NCBI RefSeq assembly: GCF_002374855.1
Contig: NZ_NWVC01000002.1
Coordinates: 434,001 to 498,000, forward strand
Length of the DNA stretch: 64,000 nt
Direction of reading: 5' to 3'
From: Sphingomonas adhaesiva
GTDB taxonomy: Bacteria; Pseudomonadota; Alphaproteobacteria; Sphingomonadales; Sphingomonadaceae
Shown in pieces: positions 9,096-17,933 of the stretch. Within the stretch, counting starts at the first letter, position 1. Every line of letters begins with the position of its first letter. The notes beneath the pieces are model-generated. The model was not told the DNA's origin and did no database searches. It was given only the letters and a program-made list of their open reading frames with translations. Made by a program: the position numbers and the translations under genes.

Positions 9096-9745
9096 GGCAT
9101 CGCCAGCCGCCAGCGCGCCGTGCCGACGCGGTCGATCCAGCCGGCGATGTCCCGTTCCGCCGAGCGGCCATACTCGATCGTCCGCACCTCGTCCGCCAGC
9201 GCCAGCGTCCCCAGGAACGCGGCGCGCCGCCCGTCATGGTGATAGAGCGTGCCGACGTAGCGCTGTGACCCGGTCAGCTTGGTCAGCGACACCGTACCGT
9301 CGGCGCGGGGCGCCCCCACGCGACACGCGAACCACGCATAGGCGACAAAGCCCGGCCCGCCGCTTCCCGCGCCGGTCCCGCCGCGCCGCCCCAGCTTGAA
9401 CACGCGGCAGCGATAATCGCCGGCGGGGGGCACCGCGCCGGGCAGCGAGGCGTCGGGATCGAACAGCACGCCCTGCGCCGCCACCTCCCGCGCGGAACCG
9501 CGCGGCACCGCCGCCAGCGCCGCGACCCAGGCATCGCGCCATCGCCGCATCCGCTCGCGATCGGCGGGGGTGGCGATACGCCGCCAGTCGGTATCGGCGA
9601 ACGCTTCCGCCCCGGCGGTCGCGGCGGGGGCGGGCATCGCCGCCGCCGCGCCGCGCGCCTTGCCCGCGCATCCGCCCAGCGCCAGCCCCGGTGCCAGTCC
9701 CGCCGCGGTCATCGCCAGCATCGCCGCGGCGTGGCGGCGCGTCAT
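9038..9745 (-). CDS. DUF4893 lipoprotein
   Basis: 235 residues with lipobox LGGC (Cys26). The conserved C-terminal half (DYRCRVFKLG, KLTGSQRYVG, AFLGTLAL, RWRLAMPYPAFESLLDVMELVP) matches the DUF4893 pattern common in sphingomonads. Start ATG 9745 overlaps the stop of the upstream dehydrogenase gene (ATGA). Its 3' end runs 58 nt into the convergent gene at 8388-9095. Function unknown. Confidence 0.82.
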   Translation of the reverse strand: MTRRHAAAMLAMTAAGLAPGLALGGCAGKARGAAAAMPAPAATAGAEAFADTDWRRIATPADRERMRRWRDAWVAALAAVPRGSAREVAAQGVLFDPDASLPGAVPPAGDYRCRVFKLGRRGGTGAGSGGPGFVAYAWFACRVGAPRADGTVSLTKLTGSQRYVGTLYHHDGRRAAFLGTLALADEVRTIEYGRSAERDIAGWIDRVGTARWRLAMPYPAFESLLDVMELVPAAG

Positions 9746-10527
9746 GCCGCGGTCCAGCCACCATCGGCGGACAGGTTGGCCCCGGTGATCGCCTTCGCTT
9801 CCTCGCGGCACAGGAACAGCGCGAAGGCGGCGATCTGTTCGGGGGTGACGAATTCCTTGGTCGGCTGCGCCGCCAGCAGCACGTCGTTCATCACCTGCTC
9901 GCGCGTCATGCCGCGCGCCTTCATCGTATCCGGGATCTGGCTTTCGACCAGCGGGGTCCAGACATAGCCGGGGGAGATGCAGTTGACGGTGATCCCGTCG
10001 GTCGCGGTTTCCAGCGCAACGGTCTTGGTCAGCCCGACCAGCCCGTGCTTGGCGGCGACATAGGCCGATTTGTTGGGGCTGGCGACCAGGCTGTGCGCCG
10101 ATGCGGTCGACACGATCCGGCCCCAGCCGCGCGCGCGCATGTGCGGCACCGCGGCGCGCATCATGTGGAACACGCTGGTCAGGTTGATCGCCAGGATCGC
10201 ATCCCACTTTTCCGGCGGGAAATCGGCGATCCCGGATACATATTGGATGCCGGCATTGTTGACCACGATGTCCGGCCCGCCCCACGCGGCGTGCGCGCGA
10301 TCGACCATCGCGGCGATCTGTTCGGGCTTCGTCATGTCAGCACCGTCGTGCAGCGCCTCCGCCCCGCTCGCCGCCGCCAGTTCGGCGCGGATCGTCTCGA
10401 TCGCGTCCGCCTCGCCGAAGCCGTTCAGCATCACCGACGCGCCCTCCGCCGCCAGCGCGCGGGCGATCGCCAGCCCGATGCCCGACGTGGAACCCGTGAC
10501 GATCGCGCTCTTGCCCTTCAGGAACAT
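9742..10527 (-). CDS. bdhA: 3-hydroxybutyrate dehydrogenase (SDR)
   Basis: 261 residues, NAD-dependent oxidation of D-3-hydroxybutyrate to acetoacetate in polyhydroxybutyrate/ketone-body use. SDR signatures: TGSTSGIGLAIA (Gly-rich loop), NNAG, catalytic Ser in STASAHSLVAS, and YVAAK (Tyr-x-x-x-Lys). The LNGFGEADAIE and CISPGYVWTPLVE segments are characteristic of the 3-hydroxybutyrate dehydrogenase branch. Coupled to the downstream DUF4893 gene. Confidence 0.9.
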   Translation of the reverse strand: MFLKGKSAIVTGSTSGIGLAIARALAAEGASVMLNGFGEADAIETIRAELAAASGAEALHDGADMTKPEQIAAMVDRAHAAWGGPDIVVNNAGIQYVSGIADFPPEKWDAILAINLTSVFHMMRAAVPHMRARGWGRIVSTASAHSLVASPNKSAYVAAKHGLVGLTKTVALETATDGITVNCISPGYVWTPLVESQIPDTMKARGMTREQVMNDVLLAAQPTKEFVTPEQIAAFALFLCREEAKAITGANLSADGGWTAA

Positions 10528-10648
10528 GGCCTTGGTCTCTCCCGATCCGATCGCCCAGCCCTACCGGGCGACAGGCGGCGCTTGCAACCCGGCACCGCCC
10601 GGACGCATTCATGCCGCGACGGAAACGATCCAGCCGAAGGATGATCCC

Positions 10649-11566
10649 ATGCGCCTCGACGATTACGACAACGACATCAACGTCGAGGACCAGCGCGGCG
10701 GCGCCGGCGGCGGGTTCGGCGGGGGTGGCGGCGGCGGGTTGCTGCTGGGGCTGCTGCCGATGATCGGCAGCCGGTTCGGCTGCGGCGGGATCGTCGTCGT
10801 CCTGCTGCTGCTGGCGGTGTTCGGCGGGCTGGGCAATCTCGGCGGGCTGGTCGGCGGTGGCGACAATCTGGCCCCGTCGACGCAGGCATCGCGCCCGAAA
10901 GGCGGCGGCGAGACGCTGGCGCAGGCGTGCGACACCCAGGCCGCTCGCGCCGCGTGCAACGCCTTCTCCTCGGCGCAGAATACGTGGGAGGCGATCTTCG
11001 CCAAATCGGGCGAGCGGTTCGTCGCGCCCAAGCTGGTGTTCTTCGGCGAACGCGGCGGCCGTTCGGGCTGCGGCGCGGCGATGTCGGCGATGGGGCCGTT
11101 CTATTGCCCGACCGACCAGGGCATCTACCTCGACACCGATTTCTTCAACGAACTGACCAACCGCTTCAAGGCGCCGGGCGACTTCGCGCAATATTACGTG
11201 ATCGCCCACGAATTCGGCCATCATATCCAGAACCTGACCGGCACGTCCGAACGCGTGCAGCAGGCGCAGCGCCAGTCGAGCGAGCGCGAGGGCAATGCAC
11301 TGTCGGTGCGGCTGGAACTGCAGGCGGATTGCTATGCCGGCGTCTGGGCGGCGGCCAACCGCAACCGGCTGGAACCGGGCGACGTGGAGGAAGGGATGCG
11401 GGCAGCACAGGCGATCGGCGACGATACCCTCCAGCGCGAGGCGCAGGGCCGCGTCGTCCCCGACAGCTTCACCCACGGCACCTCGGCACAGCGGCAGGAA
11501 TGGCTGCGCCGCGGCATGGAAAGCGGCGATCCGGCGGCGTGCGACACGTTCCGCGGAGCGGTGTAA
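10649..11566 (+). CDS. Neutral zinc metallopeptidase, YpfJ family
   Basis: 305 residues. A Gly-rich N-terminus (18-30) precedes a single membrane helix (about 47-66), then the peptidase domain. HEFGHH at 187-192 gives the two His ligands and the catalytic Glu188; ELQADCYAGVWA supplies the third ligand region. MRLDDYDND is the usual start of this family. ATG 10649 chosen for that reason; the upstream in-frame extension overlaps bdhA's promoter region. Physiological substrate unknown. Confidence 0.9.
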   Translation: MRLDDYDNDINVEDQRGGAGGGFGGGGGGGLLLGLLPMIGSRFGCGGIVVVLLLLAVFGGLGNLGGLVGGGDNLAPSTQASRPKGGGETLAQACDTQAARAACNAFSSAQNTWEAIFAKSGERFVAPKLVFFGERGGRSGCGAAMSAMGPFYCPTDQGIYLDTDFFNELTNRFKAPGDFAQYYVIAHEFGHHIQNLTGTSERVQQAQRQSSEREGNALSVRLELQADCYAGVWAAANRNRLEPGDVEEGMRAAQAIGDDTLQREAQGRVVPDSFTHGTSAQRQEWLRRGMESGDPAACDTFRGAV

Positions 11567-11598
11567 ACCACCGCCCCACCCTTTTCGGCGGGAACGAA

Positions 11599-11628
11599 AA
11601 AGGCCCAGGCGTCGCCGCCCGGGCCTTT
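11599..11628. terminator. Bidirectional terminator between convergent genes
   Basis: Hairpin with AAAGGCCC...GGGCCTTT outer stem and GGCG/CGCC inner stem around a TCGC tetraloop (one A.C mismatch). A-rich on the left and T-rich on the right, as expected for intrinsic termination from both sides. It lies between the metallopeptidase stop (11566) and the DUF2171 gene stop (11651). Confidence 0.8.
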
Positions 11629-11650
11629 CCTTCGTCAGCTTGCGTTCGGG

Positions 11651-12886
11651 TCAGTAGGTGCCCGAAAAGCTGCGGTTGAGGTTGGTGCCGCCCGACGCGT
11701 CGGTGCCCGTGGTGCCGGTCGCATCGTCGCTCCCGGCCGCACCGGTCTTGCCCGTGGCGGCATAGCTGGACGCCCCCATCCGCTGGCGGTCCTGGTCGCC
11801 ACCCTGCGCGCCGCGGTCGCCATAGCTGAACATCGCCTGGCTCTTCTCTTCGGTGCGCCAGTGTTGCTTGGCCTCCTCCGCGGTCTTCGACAGCGTCACC
11901 TTGCCGTCCTCGGCCTTGTCGATCCAGCGCGACGGGATCGAATGGTGCTGGCCGCCGGCATCAACATCGTTCTTGGTCAGCAGGATGCGGTCGCCGCGAA
12001 CCTTGTCGACCGTGCCGACATGGCTGCCGTCCGACCCGAGCACTTCGTCATGCTCCTTCACCCGGTCGAGCGAATCGCGCTGCGTCTGCCGCTGCGTGCG
12101 CCATGCCGAGAATTCGTTCTCGAACTTGGTGCGGTTCTCGCGGCGATATTCGTCATAATCGCGATCGAACGACGCGATCTGGCCCGAACGCCACGAATGA
12201 TAGTCGCCGTCGCGGTCGTGCCGGTCCTGCTGGTTGTAATAACGCTCGTCGTAGCGGCTATCCATTTCGCGGCGACGCTCCGCATCTTCATCGCCGAACC
12301 ACGAGCGCACTTCGTCCCCGGCGCGCGCCAGGAAGCCGCGATCGTCATAATCATAGCCCTGCGGCTGGCGCCCGTAATCGCCGCGGCCGCGCTGGCGATC
12401 ACGGTAATTGTCGTCGTCCTGGTGGCGGCGCGCGCCCACATCCTCGAACCGGCGGCCGTCATGCGCGTAGCTGCCGTGATATTCGCTTTCCCGGTCGCCG
12501 CGCGCCTGGCCGTAGTCCGACCGGCCGTAGTTCGACTGGCCGTAGTTCGACTGGGCATAGCCGCCCTGGTCGTATTCGGACCGCCCGTAGCTCGACTGCC
12601 CATAACCGGACTGCCCGTAACGCGACTGGCCGTATCCGCGATCGTTATGCTCGTTCCCGCCGCGGCCGTATCCGGCGTTCCCATATTCACGCGCCCCATA
12701 GTCGCGCGAGCGGTCGTCATCCCGCTGACCGCGCATCCCGCGCTCGTCGCGCCCGATCATGCCCGCCGCGCGATAGTCGCGCGCGCTGGAATAGCCGTAA
12801 TCGCGGCCCGAACCGTAGTCGCGCCCATAGTCCTGCGGATCGCGGCGACCGTTGTCGTCGCCGCGCGGATAGCGTTCGTAACCCAT
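11651..12886 (-). CDS. DUF2171 protein with Tyr-Gly-Gln-Ser repeat tract
   Basis: 411 residues, extremely hydrophilic. Residues 1-80 are Arg/Asp/Tyr/Gly-rich. Residues 85-129 hold nine consecutive pentads of the form Tyr-Gly-Gln-Ser-x. Around 190-210 is an AGDEVRSWFGDEDAERRR motif seen in other stress-associated proteins. Residues 230-275 are helical, and 276-345 form a DUF2171 (PRC-barrel-like) domain with LGSDGSHVGTVDKVRGDRI. ATG 12886 is preceded by AGGAGG; the longer in-frame start is not. The 3' tail is Gly/Thr/Ser-rich. Function unknown; the repeats suggest a disordered, possibly condensate-forming region. Confidence 0.85.
   Translation of the reverse strand: MGYERYPRGDDNGRRDPQDYGRDYGSGRDYGYSSARDYRAAGMIGRDERGMRGQRDDDRSRDYGAREYGNAGYGRGGNEHNDRGYGQSRYGQSGYGQSSYGRSEYDQGGYAQSNYGQSNYGRSDYGQARGDRESEYHGSYAHDGRRFEDVGARRHQDDDNYRDRQRGRGDYGRQPQGYDYDDRGFLARAGDEVRSWFGDEDAERRREMDSRYDERYYNQQDRHDRDGDYHSWRSGQIASFDRDYDEYRRENRTKFENEFSAWRTQRQTQRDSLDRVKEHDEVLGSDGSHVGTVDKVRGDRILLTKNDVDAGGQHHSIPSRWIDKAEDGKVTLSKTAEEAKQHWRTEEKSQAMFSYGDRGAQGGDQDRQRMGASSYAATGKTGAAGSDDATGTTGTDASGGTNLNRSFSGTY
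12500..12634 (-). repeat. Nine tandem YGQSx pentapeptide repeats
   Basis: Codes residues 85-129 of the DUF2171 protein. The DNA unit is about 15 bp and the units have diverged at synonymous and variable positions, while Tyr in position 1 is kept in all nine and Gly-Gln-Ser in most. Confidence 0.9.
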
Positions 12887-13122
12887 GGCATCCTCCTCGT
12901 AGTCAGACCGCCCCCGCACGTCATGGCGACGTTGCGGGGATGCTGGCAGAAGGGATCGGGGACCGCTTTCGTTCCTCTCGTTGCGGGCGCGCAACGGGCA
13001 CTCGTCGCACCGCTCCGTCGTCCGGTCGGCATCGAAAAGCGCTGGCGGTCGCGAAAGGTGTGTTGCATCGCCCCGAAAGCCTCGCTAAGGGCGGCGCTCC
13101 CGGCGATGCCGGGCTCCCGGGC

Positions 13123-13198
13123 GGGGCCGTAGCTCAGATGGGAGAGCGCTGCAATCGCACTGCAGAGGTCAGGGGTTCGATTCCCCTCGGCTCCACCA
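13123..13198 (+). tRNA. tRNA-Ala (anticodon CGC)
   Basis: 76 nt with encoded CCA. Acceptor GGGGCCG pairs with CGGCTCC and includes the G3.U70 wobble that identifies alanine tRNAs. D-arm GCTCAGATGGGAGAGC, anticodon stem CTGCA/TGCAG with loop ATCGCAC (anticodon CGC at 13156-13158), T-arm AGGGG-TTCGATT-CCCCT. All arms are fully paired. Reads GCG codons. Confidence 0.97.
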
Positions 13199-13326
13199 CC
13201 CCGCCCCCATTTCTTCGCGTCATTCCAGCGATCGGCGGTTGCCCTGCGCGGCATCGCGCCCGATGATGTAATCCGTCGGACAGGTGCGGACGCTGCCTGC
13301 CGGCTGGATGGAAGGGAGACGGGCCG

Positions 13327-14136
13327 ATGATCGATCGCAGCTTTCGCGCGGAGCATCTGGTCGATCCCGATGGCGGCGACGACGATCTGCCGCCCGCCAT
13401 CCCCGCCGCCACGCTGGTCATCTTTCGCGATGCGGCCGATGGCGGCCCGCCCGAACTGCTGATGGTCGAACGGGCGAAGGCGATGGCCTTTGCCGCCGGG
13501 GCGATGGTGTTTCCCGGCGGGCGCGTCGATCCGGGCGACCACCTGCTGGCCGAGGTCATCGGTGCGGGCGATGATGGCGCGGCGCGGATCGCCGCGATCC
13601 GCGAAACGATCGAGGAGGCGGGCATCCCGATCGGCCTGTCGCCTGCCCCCTCCCCCGACACCCTTGCTTCGATGCGCGCCGCGCTCCACGCCGGCACGTC
13701 GTTCGGGGAGGTGCTGGCCGATGCCGGCGTGCGGCTCGATCTGGAGCAGCTGGTGCCCTTCGCCCGCTGGCGGCCGGCGCATCGCAACATGCGCATCTTC
13801 GACACCTTGTTCTTCCTGGCGTGCCTGCCCGCCGATGCGCCGCTGGCCAGCGTCGATGCGACGGAGAACGTCCGGCTGGTATGGGCCAGCGCGCGGTCGG
13901 TGCTGGACGATGCCGATGCCGGTCGGCTGGCGGTGATCTTTCCCACGCGCCGCAACCTTGAGCGGCTGGCGCAGTTCGACCATTTCGAGGACGCGGCCGC
14001 GCATGCGCGCGCCACGCCGGTGCGGGTGGTGACGCCCTGGCACGAAACGCGCGATGGGGAGCCCCACCTCTGTATTCCCGACGATCTGGGCTATCCCGTC
14101 ACCTCAGAGCGGCTGAGCGACGCCATGCGCGGCTGA
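13327..14136 (+). CDS. Nudix hydrolase (NUDT19/CoA-pyrophosphatase-like)
   Basis: 269 residues. VFPGGRVDPGD at 61-71 and AIRETIEEAGI at 90-100 form a Nudix box in which the Gly and the REx2EE half are separated by a longer insertion than in the classical box; that spacing is seen in the NUDT7/NUDT19-type CoA diphosphatases. The remainder (FARWRPAHRNMRIFDTLFFLA) also fits that group. Probably hydrolyses a nucleoside-diphosphate derivative; the exact substrate is unknown. Followed after 8 nt by the extensin-like gene. Confidence 0.85.
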   Translation: MIDRSFRAEHLVDPDGGDDDLPPAIPAATLVIFRDAADGGPPELLMVERAKAMAFAAGAMVFPGGRVDPGDHLLAEVIGAGDDGAARIAAIRETIEEAGIPIGLSPAPSPDTLASMRAALHAGTSFGEVLADAGVRLDLEQLVPFARWRPAHRNMRIFDTLFFLACLPADAPLASVDATENVRLVWASARSVLDDADAGRLAVIFPTRRNLERLAQFDHFEDAAAHARATPVRVVTPWHETRDGEPHLCIPDDLGYPVTSERLSDAMRG

Positions 14137-14144
14137 TCCGCGCG

Positions 14145-14873
14145 GTGCGGCGCGTCGTCGCCATCACGGCGGGGCTGGCGCTGGTCGCGATCGCCGCGCT
14201 GCTGGTCTGGGCACAGGCGCGCGGCCGGCCGCAGGACCTGCCGTGGACGCGGCTCGATCTGGCGCAACCGGTCGGGCTGTTCACCGGGCGCAAGCTGACC
14301 GCGCTGGGCGACGATGCGCCGCGCTGCCGCGCGCTGCTGTCGGATGCGGGGGTGCGCTTCACCGCGCTGCCCGCGGTGCGGCCGGAGGGGGCGGGCACCT
14401 GCGGCTATGACGATGCGGTGCGGCTGGAGCGCGGCGGCGCGGGCACGATCCCCTTCGCCGCGCCGGTGCCGGGCGTCGCCTGTCCGGTGGCGGCGGCGCT
14501 GGCGCTGTGGGAATGGCATGTCGTCGCGCCCGCCGCGCAGCGCCACTTCGGCGCCCGCGTCACGCGCATCGACCATTTCGGCAGCTATTCGTGCCGCCGC
14601 ATGTATGGCCGCGACGCCGGATCGTGGAGCGAGCATGCCACCGCCAACGCGATCGACATCGCCGGCTTCCGCCTGTCCGACGGCACGCGCATCACGCTGG
14701 CCGGGGACTGGAACGGCACGCCCGCCAAGGCCGCCTTCCTGCGCGAGGTGCGCGACGGCGCGTGCGACCTGTTCGCGACGGTGCTGTCCCCCGATTACAA
14801 CGCCGCGCACCGCGATCACTTCCACCTCGACCAGGCGCGCCGCGGCGCGATGGGGTGGCGTGCGTGCCGGTGA
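14145..14873 (+). CDS. Extensin-like family protein
   Basis: 242 residues from GTG 14145, with an N-terminal membrane anchor or uncleaved signal (VVAITAGLALVAIAALLVWA). The domain holds paired cysteines (CRALL, CGYDD, CPVAAALALW, SYSCRRMYG, GACDLF) and the motif SEHATANAIDIAGF with a C-terminal HRDHFHLD, the His/Asp pattern of the extensin-like C-terminal family, related to D-Ala-D-Ala carboxypeptidase-like folds. Periplasmic, likely cell-wall related. Stop overlaps the barstar GTG start. Confidence 0.82.
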   Translation: MRRVVAITAGLALVAIAALLVWAQARGRPQDLPWTRLDLAQPVGLFTGRKLTALGDDAPRCRALLSDAGVRFTALPAVRPEGAGTCGYDDAVRLERGGAGTIPFAAPVPGVACPVAAALALWEWHVVAPAAQRHFGARVTRIDHFGSYSCRRMYGRDAGSWSEHATANAIDIAGFRLSDGTRITLAGDWNGTPAKAAFLREVRDGACDLFATVLSPDYNAAHRDHFHLDQARRGAMGWRACR

Positions 14874-15175
14874 CGGTGATCCGCCTCGATGCGCGCGGCT
14901 GGCACGATCGCGACGATCTGTGGCGCGACCTGCTGGCCGGGCTGGGCGCACCCGACTGGCATGGCGCCAACCTCGACGCCCTCTATGACGGGCTGGTCGC
15001 GGGGGAGAACCGCGCCCGCCCGCCATTGGTGGTGGAAATCGCCGGCGCCGCGCGGCTTTCCGCCGCGCTGGTCGCGCAGATGACGCGCGTGCGCGAGGTG
15101 TTCGACGACGCCGCGCGCGATGGCGCGGCGGTCGCCATGCGGTTCGTCGCGCCGATCAGTGCGGCAGCGCGGTGA
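14870..15175 (+). CDS. Barstar-family protein
   Basis: 101 residues from GTG 14870, in a GTGA overlap with the extensin-like gene (an in-frame GTG at 14864 is an alternative). VTVIRLDARGW opens the first strand; FxxxLxxxLGAPDWHGANLDALYDGL is the barstar helix-loop that contacts barnase. Barstar inhibits barnase-type RNases, but no barnase gene is visible in this window, so this is an orphan inhibitor or has another role. Its last 20 nt overlap the convergent gene. Confidence 0.85.
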   Translation: MTVIRLDARGWHDRDDLWRDLLAGLGAPDWHGANLDALYDGLVAGENRARPPLVVEIAGAARLSAALVAQMTRVREVFDDAARDGAAVAMRFVAPISAAAR

Positions 15176-15707
15176 CGTCCACCTTCTCGACCCAGTACGG
15201 GAAGAACGCCGGCTGACGCGAGGACCAGCCCGACGCGGTCGCCGCCGCCTCGCTGATCGACTGGAGCAGCGTCCGCCGCAATTCGGGGTGAAGGTGCGGC
15301 ATCGCCGACGCTGCGCAGAAGGCCGCCGGCAGCCACGGCCGTACCTGCGCACCGACCAGCCGTTCGTACAGGAAGCGGTAGGCCGAGAAACTGGTCAGCC
15401 GCCCCTGCCCCAGGTCGAACGCGGTCAGCGTGATCAGCGGCGCCATCATCTGCTCGGCGCTTTCCAGCCCGCTGTCGTCGGGCACCAGTGCGCGGATCGC
15501 GGGGAGCCGGCGGTAATGCTGCGCCTGGGCGCGGATGCTCGCGGCCTCCACCACGTCGCGCGACCAGCGGATCATCGCATCGTCGCGGTCCAGCCCGACA
15601 TCCAGGCTGCGGCGCACGTACCGCTGGGTCGCCGCGGCGAACCCCGCGAATTCCTTCATCTCTGCCAGCGTCATCGCGCCTTCGGCCGGCTTCATCCTCT
15701 TTGCCAT
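15156..15707 (-). CDS. Hypothetical protein, 183 aa
   Basis: Starts at ATG 15707 (MAKRMKPAEG). Mostly helical, with an N-terminal DAMIRWSRDVVEAASIRAQAQHYR helix and an aromatic C-terminus (PAFFPYWVEKVDVTALPH). No signal peptide and no domain recognised. Tail-to-tail 20-nt overlap with the barstar gene. A longer frame to 15809 exists but is not needed. Confidence 0.65.
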   Translation of the reverse strand: MAKRMKPAEGAMTLAEMKEFAGFAAATQRYVRRSLDVGLDRDDAMIRWSRDVVEAASIRAQAQHYRRLPAIRALVPDDSGLESAEQMMAPLITLTAFDLGQGRLTSFSAYRFLYERLVGAQVRPWLPAAFCAASAMPHLHPELRRTLLQSISEAAATASGWSSRQPAFFPYWVEKVDVTALPH

Positions 15708-15847
15708 CGTCAACCCCGCCCCACCAGTGATCGAACCGTCGGCAGGATGCGCGCAGTTGGTTAACACCAGCCTTAACGCCTCCGACTTTCGGCCGTCACA
15801 ATCGAACACGACATCTGCCGCACTGCAACATGGATGCGACGAAGCGA

Positions 15848-15879
15848 GGCCGGGCGCGACACATCGGTCGCGCCCGGCC
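15848..15879. terminator. Strong hairpin, probable terminator
   Basis: Perfect 13-bp stem GGCCGGGCGCGAC/GTCGCGCCCGGCC with loop ACATCG. It sits 36 nt beyond the stop of the minus-strand gene at 15915-16151. There is no clear T tract on that side, so its termination efficiency is uncertain. Confidence 0.5.
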
Positions 15880-15914
15880 CGGTTAAGGTCGGCAATCGGC
15901 CGGCGTGGGCCGGA

Positions 15915-16151
15915 TCAGGCGTCGCGCTGGCGCTCGGCCTCTTCCGCCGCATCGAACCCGGACGACGGCGCGGGTTCGCCGCGGCCCGGCTGGGTCACCG
16001 CCGGCGGATCGGAGGCGTCCATTGATTCGTCCAGCGCCTCGTCCAGGCTGTCTTGCCCCGCATCCTGCCCGGCATCGCCGGGGGCGACCGACAGGCTGTC
16101 GATCGCGCGTTCGTCGATTCCCTGCCCGTTCGTCGGCGTGTTCGCGCTCAT
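15915..16151 (-). CDS. Small acidic protein under an EcfG promoter
   Basis: 78 residues, strongly acidic and apparently disordered (many Asp, Glu, Ser, Gln), including the imperfect repeat DAGQDAGQDSLDEALDESMD. Start ATG 16151 has GGAAG and GGAG upstream; ATG 16166 is in frame but would leave only a few bases of leader after the predicted transcription start. An exact EcfG-type promoter lies just upstream. No family recognised; a general-stress role is inferred from the promoter only. Confidence 0.65.
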   Translation of the reverse strand: MSANTPTNGQGIDERAIDSLSVAPGDAGQDAGQDSLDEALDESMDASDPPAVTQPGRGEPAPSSGFDAAEEAERQRDA

Positions 16152-16180
16152 GGCTTCCATCTCCATTGTTACGGCGCGTC

Positions 16181-16205
16181 AACGTGCCGGGGAGAACCGC
16201 GTTCC
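16181..16205 (-). promoter_or_regulatory. EcfG-type general stress promoter
   Basis: On the minus strand GGAAC (16205-16201), 16-bp spacer, CGTT (16184-16181): an exact match to the alphaproteobacterial EcfG consensus. It lies in the 59-bp gap after the transglutaminase gene and directly upstream of the small acidic protein gene. Confidence 0.7.
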
Positions 16206-16210
16206 TGCGC

Positions 16211-16993
16211 TCAGTCCGCCAGTCGGGCGACGCGCACGTCCTGTCGCGCCATCTGCGCGCTGCCGAAGATGGTCATGAACGCGATGTCGGTGGCATCGCG
16301 CCCCACCGCGATTCGCGCCATCTCGTCGCCGCGCGCCATGCGCGTGGCGTCGACCAGATGCCATGCCCCGTCCAGCCACAGCTCGGCGACCGCGTGGAAA
16401 TCGGGCGGATCGACGCCGGGGGCATAGACCGCCGCGCACCGCGCCGGAATCTCCGCCGCGCGCGCCAACGTGACCAGCAGGTGCGCATAATCGCGGCACA
16501 CCCCGCGCCGCTCGGCAAAGGTTTCCAGCGCGCCCCCGCCCAGCGCGCTACCCGCCGAATCATAGTCGAGGTTGTCGTACACCCAGTCGGCCATCGCCTG
16601 CGCCAGCACCCCGCCGGACAGCCCCGCGAAGGTGCGCCGCACGAAATGTTCGAACCGGTCCGACGCGCAATAGCGGCTCGGCAGCAGATAGGGGATCGTC
16701 GCCGCGGGCAGCGCGGTCACCGGCGTGGCGGGCAGCGCCGGCAGGAACGCCAGTGGGCGGTCGATCGCCACCACCGCGCGATAATCGGCGACCAGCCGCT
16801 GTTCGCCGCGCGCCCAGCAGCGTTGCCCGATCCCCTCCTCCCCCGCGACCGCGCGGATCGGATGATCGGAACGGATCAGCAGGGATTGCGTCTCCAGCCG
16901 CTGCGTCGGCTCGGCCGCGGCCTCGATCTGCAGCAGCACGTCGGCCGCCTCCGGGAAGGTATAGTCGAGGTGGACCTCGATCGACAGGCGCAT
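16211..16993 (-). CDS. Transglutaminase-like cysteine protease family protein
   Basis: 260 residues from ATG 16993 (MRLSIEVHLDY). An N-terminal beta domain precedes a transglutaminase core whose triad is visible as Cys in RRGVCRDYAHL, His in PPDFHAVAELWL and Asp in HLVDATR. Such proteins are cytoplasmic or periplasmic peptidases or amidases; no signal peptide is seen here. An upstream in-frame ATG at 17008 is possible. Confidence 0.87.
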   Translation of the reverse strand: MRLSIEVHLDYTFPEAADVLLQIEAAAEPTQRLETQSLLIRSDHPIRAVAGEEGIGQRCWARGEQRLVADYRAVVAIDRPLAFLPALPATPVTALPAATIPYLLPSRYCASDRFEHFVRRTFAGLSGGVLAQAMADWVYDNLDYDSAGSALGGGALETFAERRGVCRDYAHLLVTLARAAEIPARCAAVYAPGVDPPDFHAVAELWLDGAWHLVDATRMARGDEMARIAVGRDATDIAFMTIFGSAQMARQDVRVARLAD

Positions 16994-17025
16994 CGCGATA
17001 CTCCGCAAACGGACGGCAAAAAGAA

Positions 17026-17056
17026 GGAGGCCCGGCGGTCAACCCGCCGGGCCTCC
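17026..17056 (-). terminator. Intrinsic terminator of the Bax-inhibitor-like gene
   Basis: Perfect 13-bp GC-rich stem GGAGGCCCGGCGG/CCGCCGGGCCTCC with a 5-nt loop. Read on the minus strand it is followed by TTCTTTTTG, a proper U tract, 26 nt after the stop at 17082. Confidence 0.88.
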
Positions 17057-17081
17057 GGTCTGTAACGCTCCTGCGTGACGA

Positions 17082-17822
<741 letters not shown>

Positions 17823-17933
17823 TGTCTTCTTGCTCCTTCGTCCGGCAATCATTCCGGATGCGTTGAATATCGCCTGCGGAACGTCGATTTTCAAGAAACG
17901 GCTCCGACAGCAACCGTTCGTTACAGAGATTTC

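Noticed and set aside
12500..12634. Possible CRISPR-like or DNA satellite array
   Set aside because: Units are in frame, about 15 bp, without spacers, and encode a conserved Tyr-phased peptide; this is a coding repeat.
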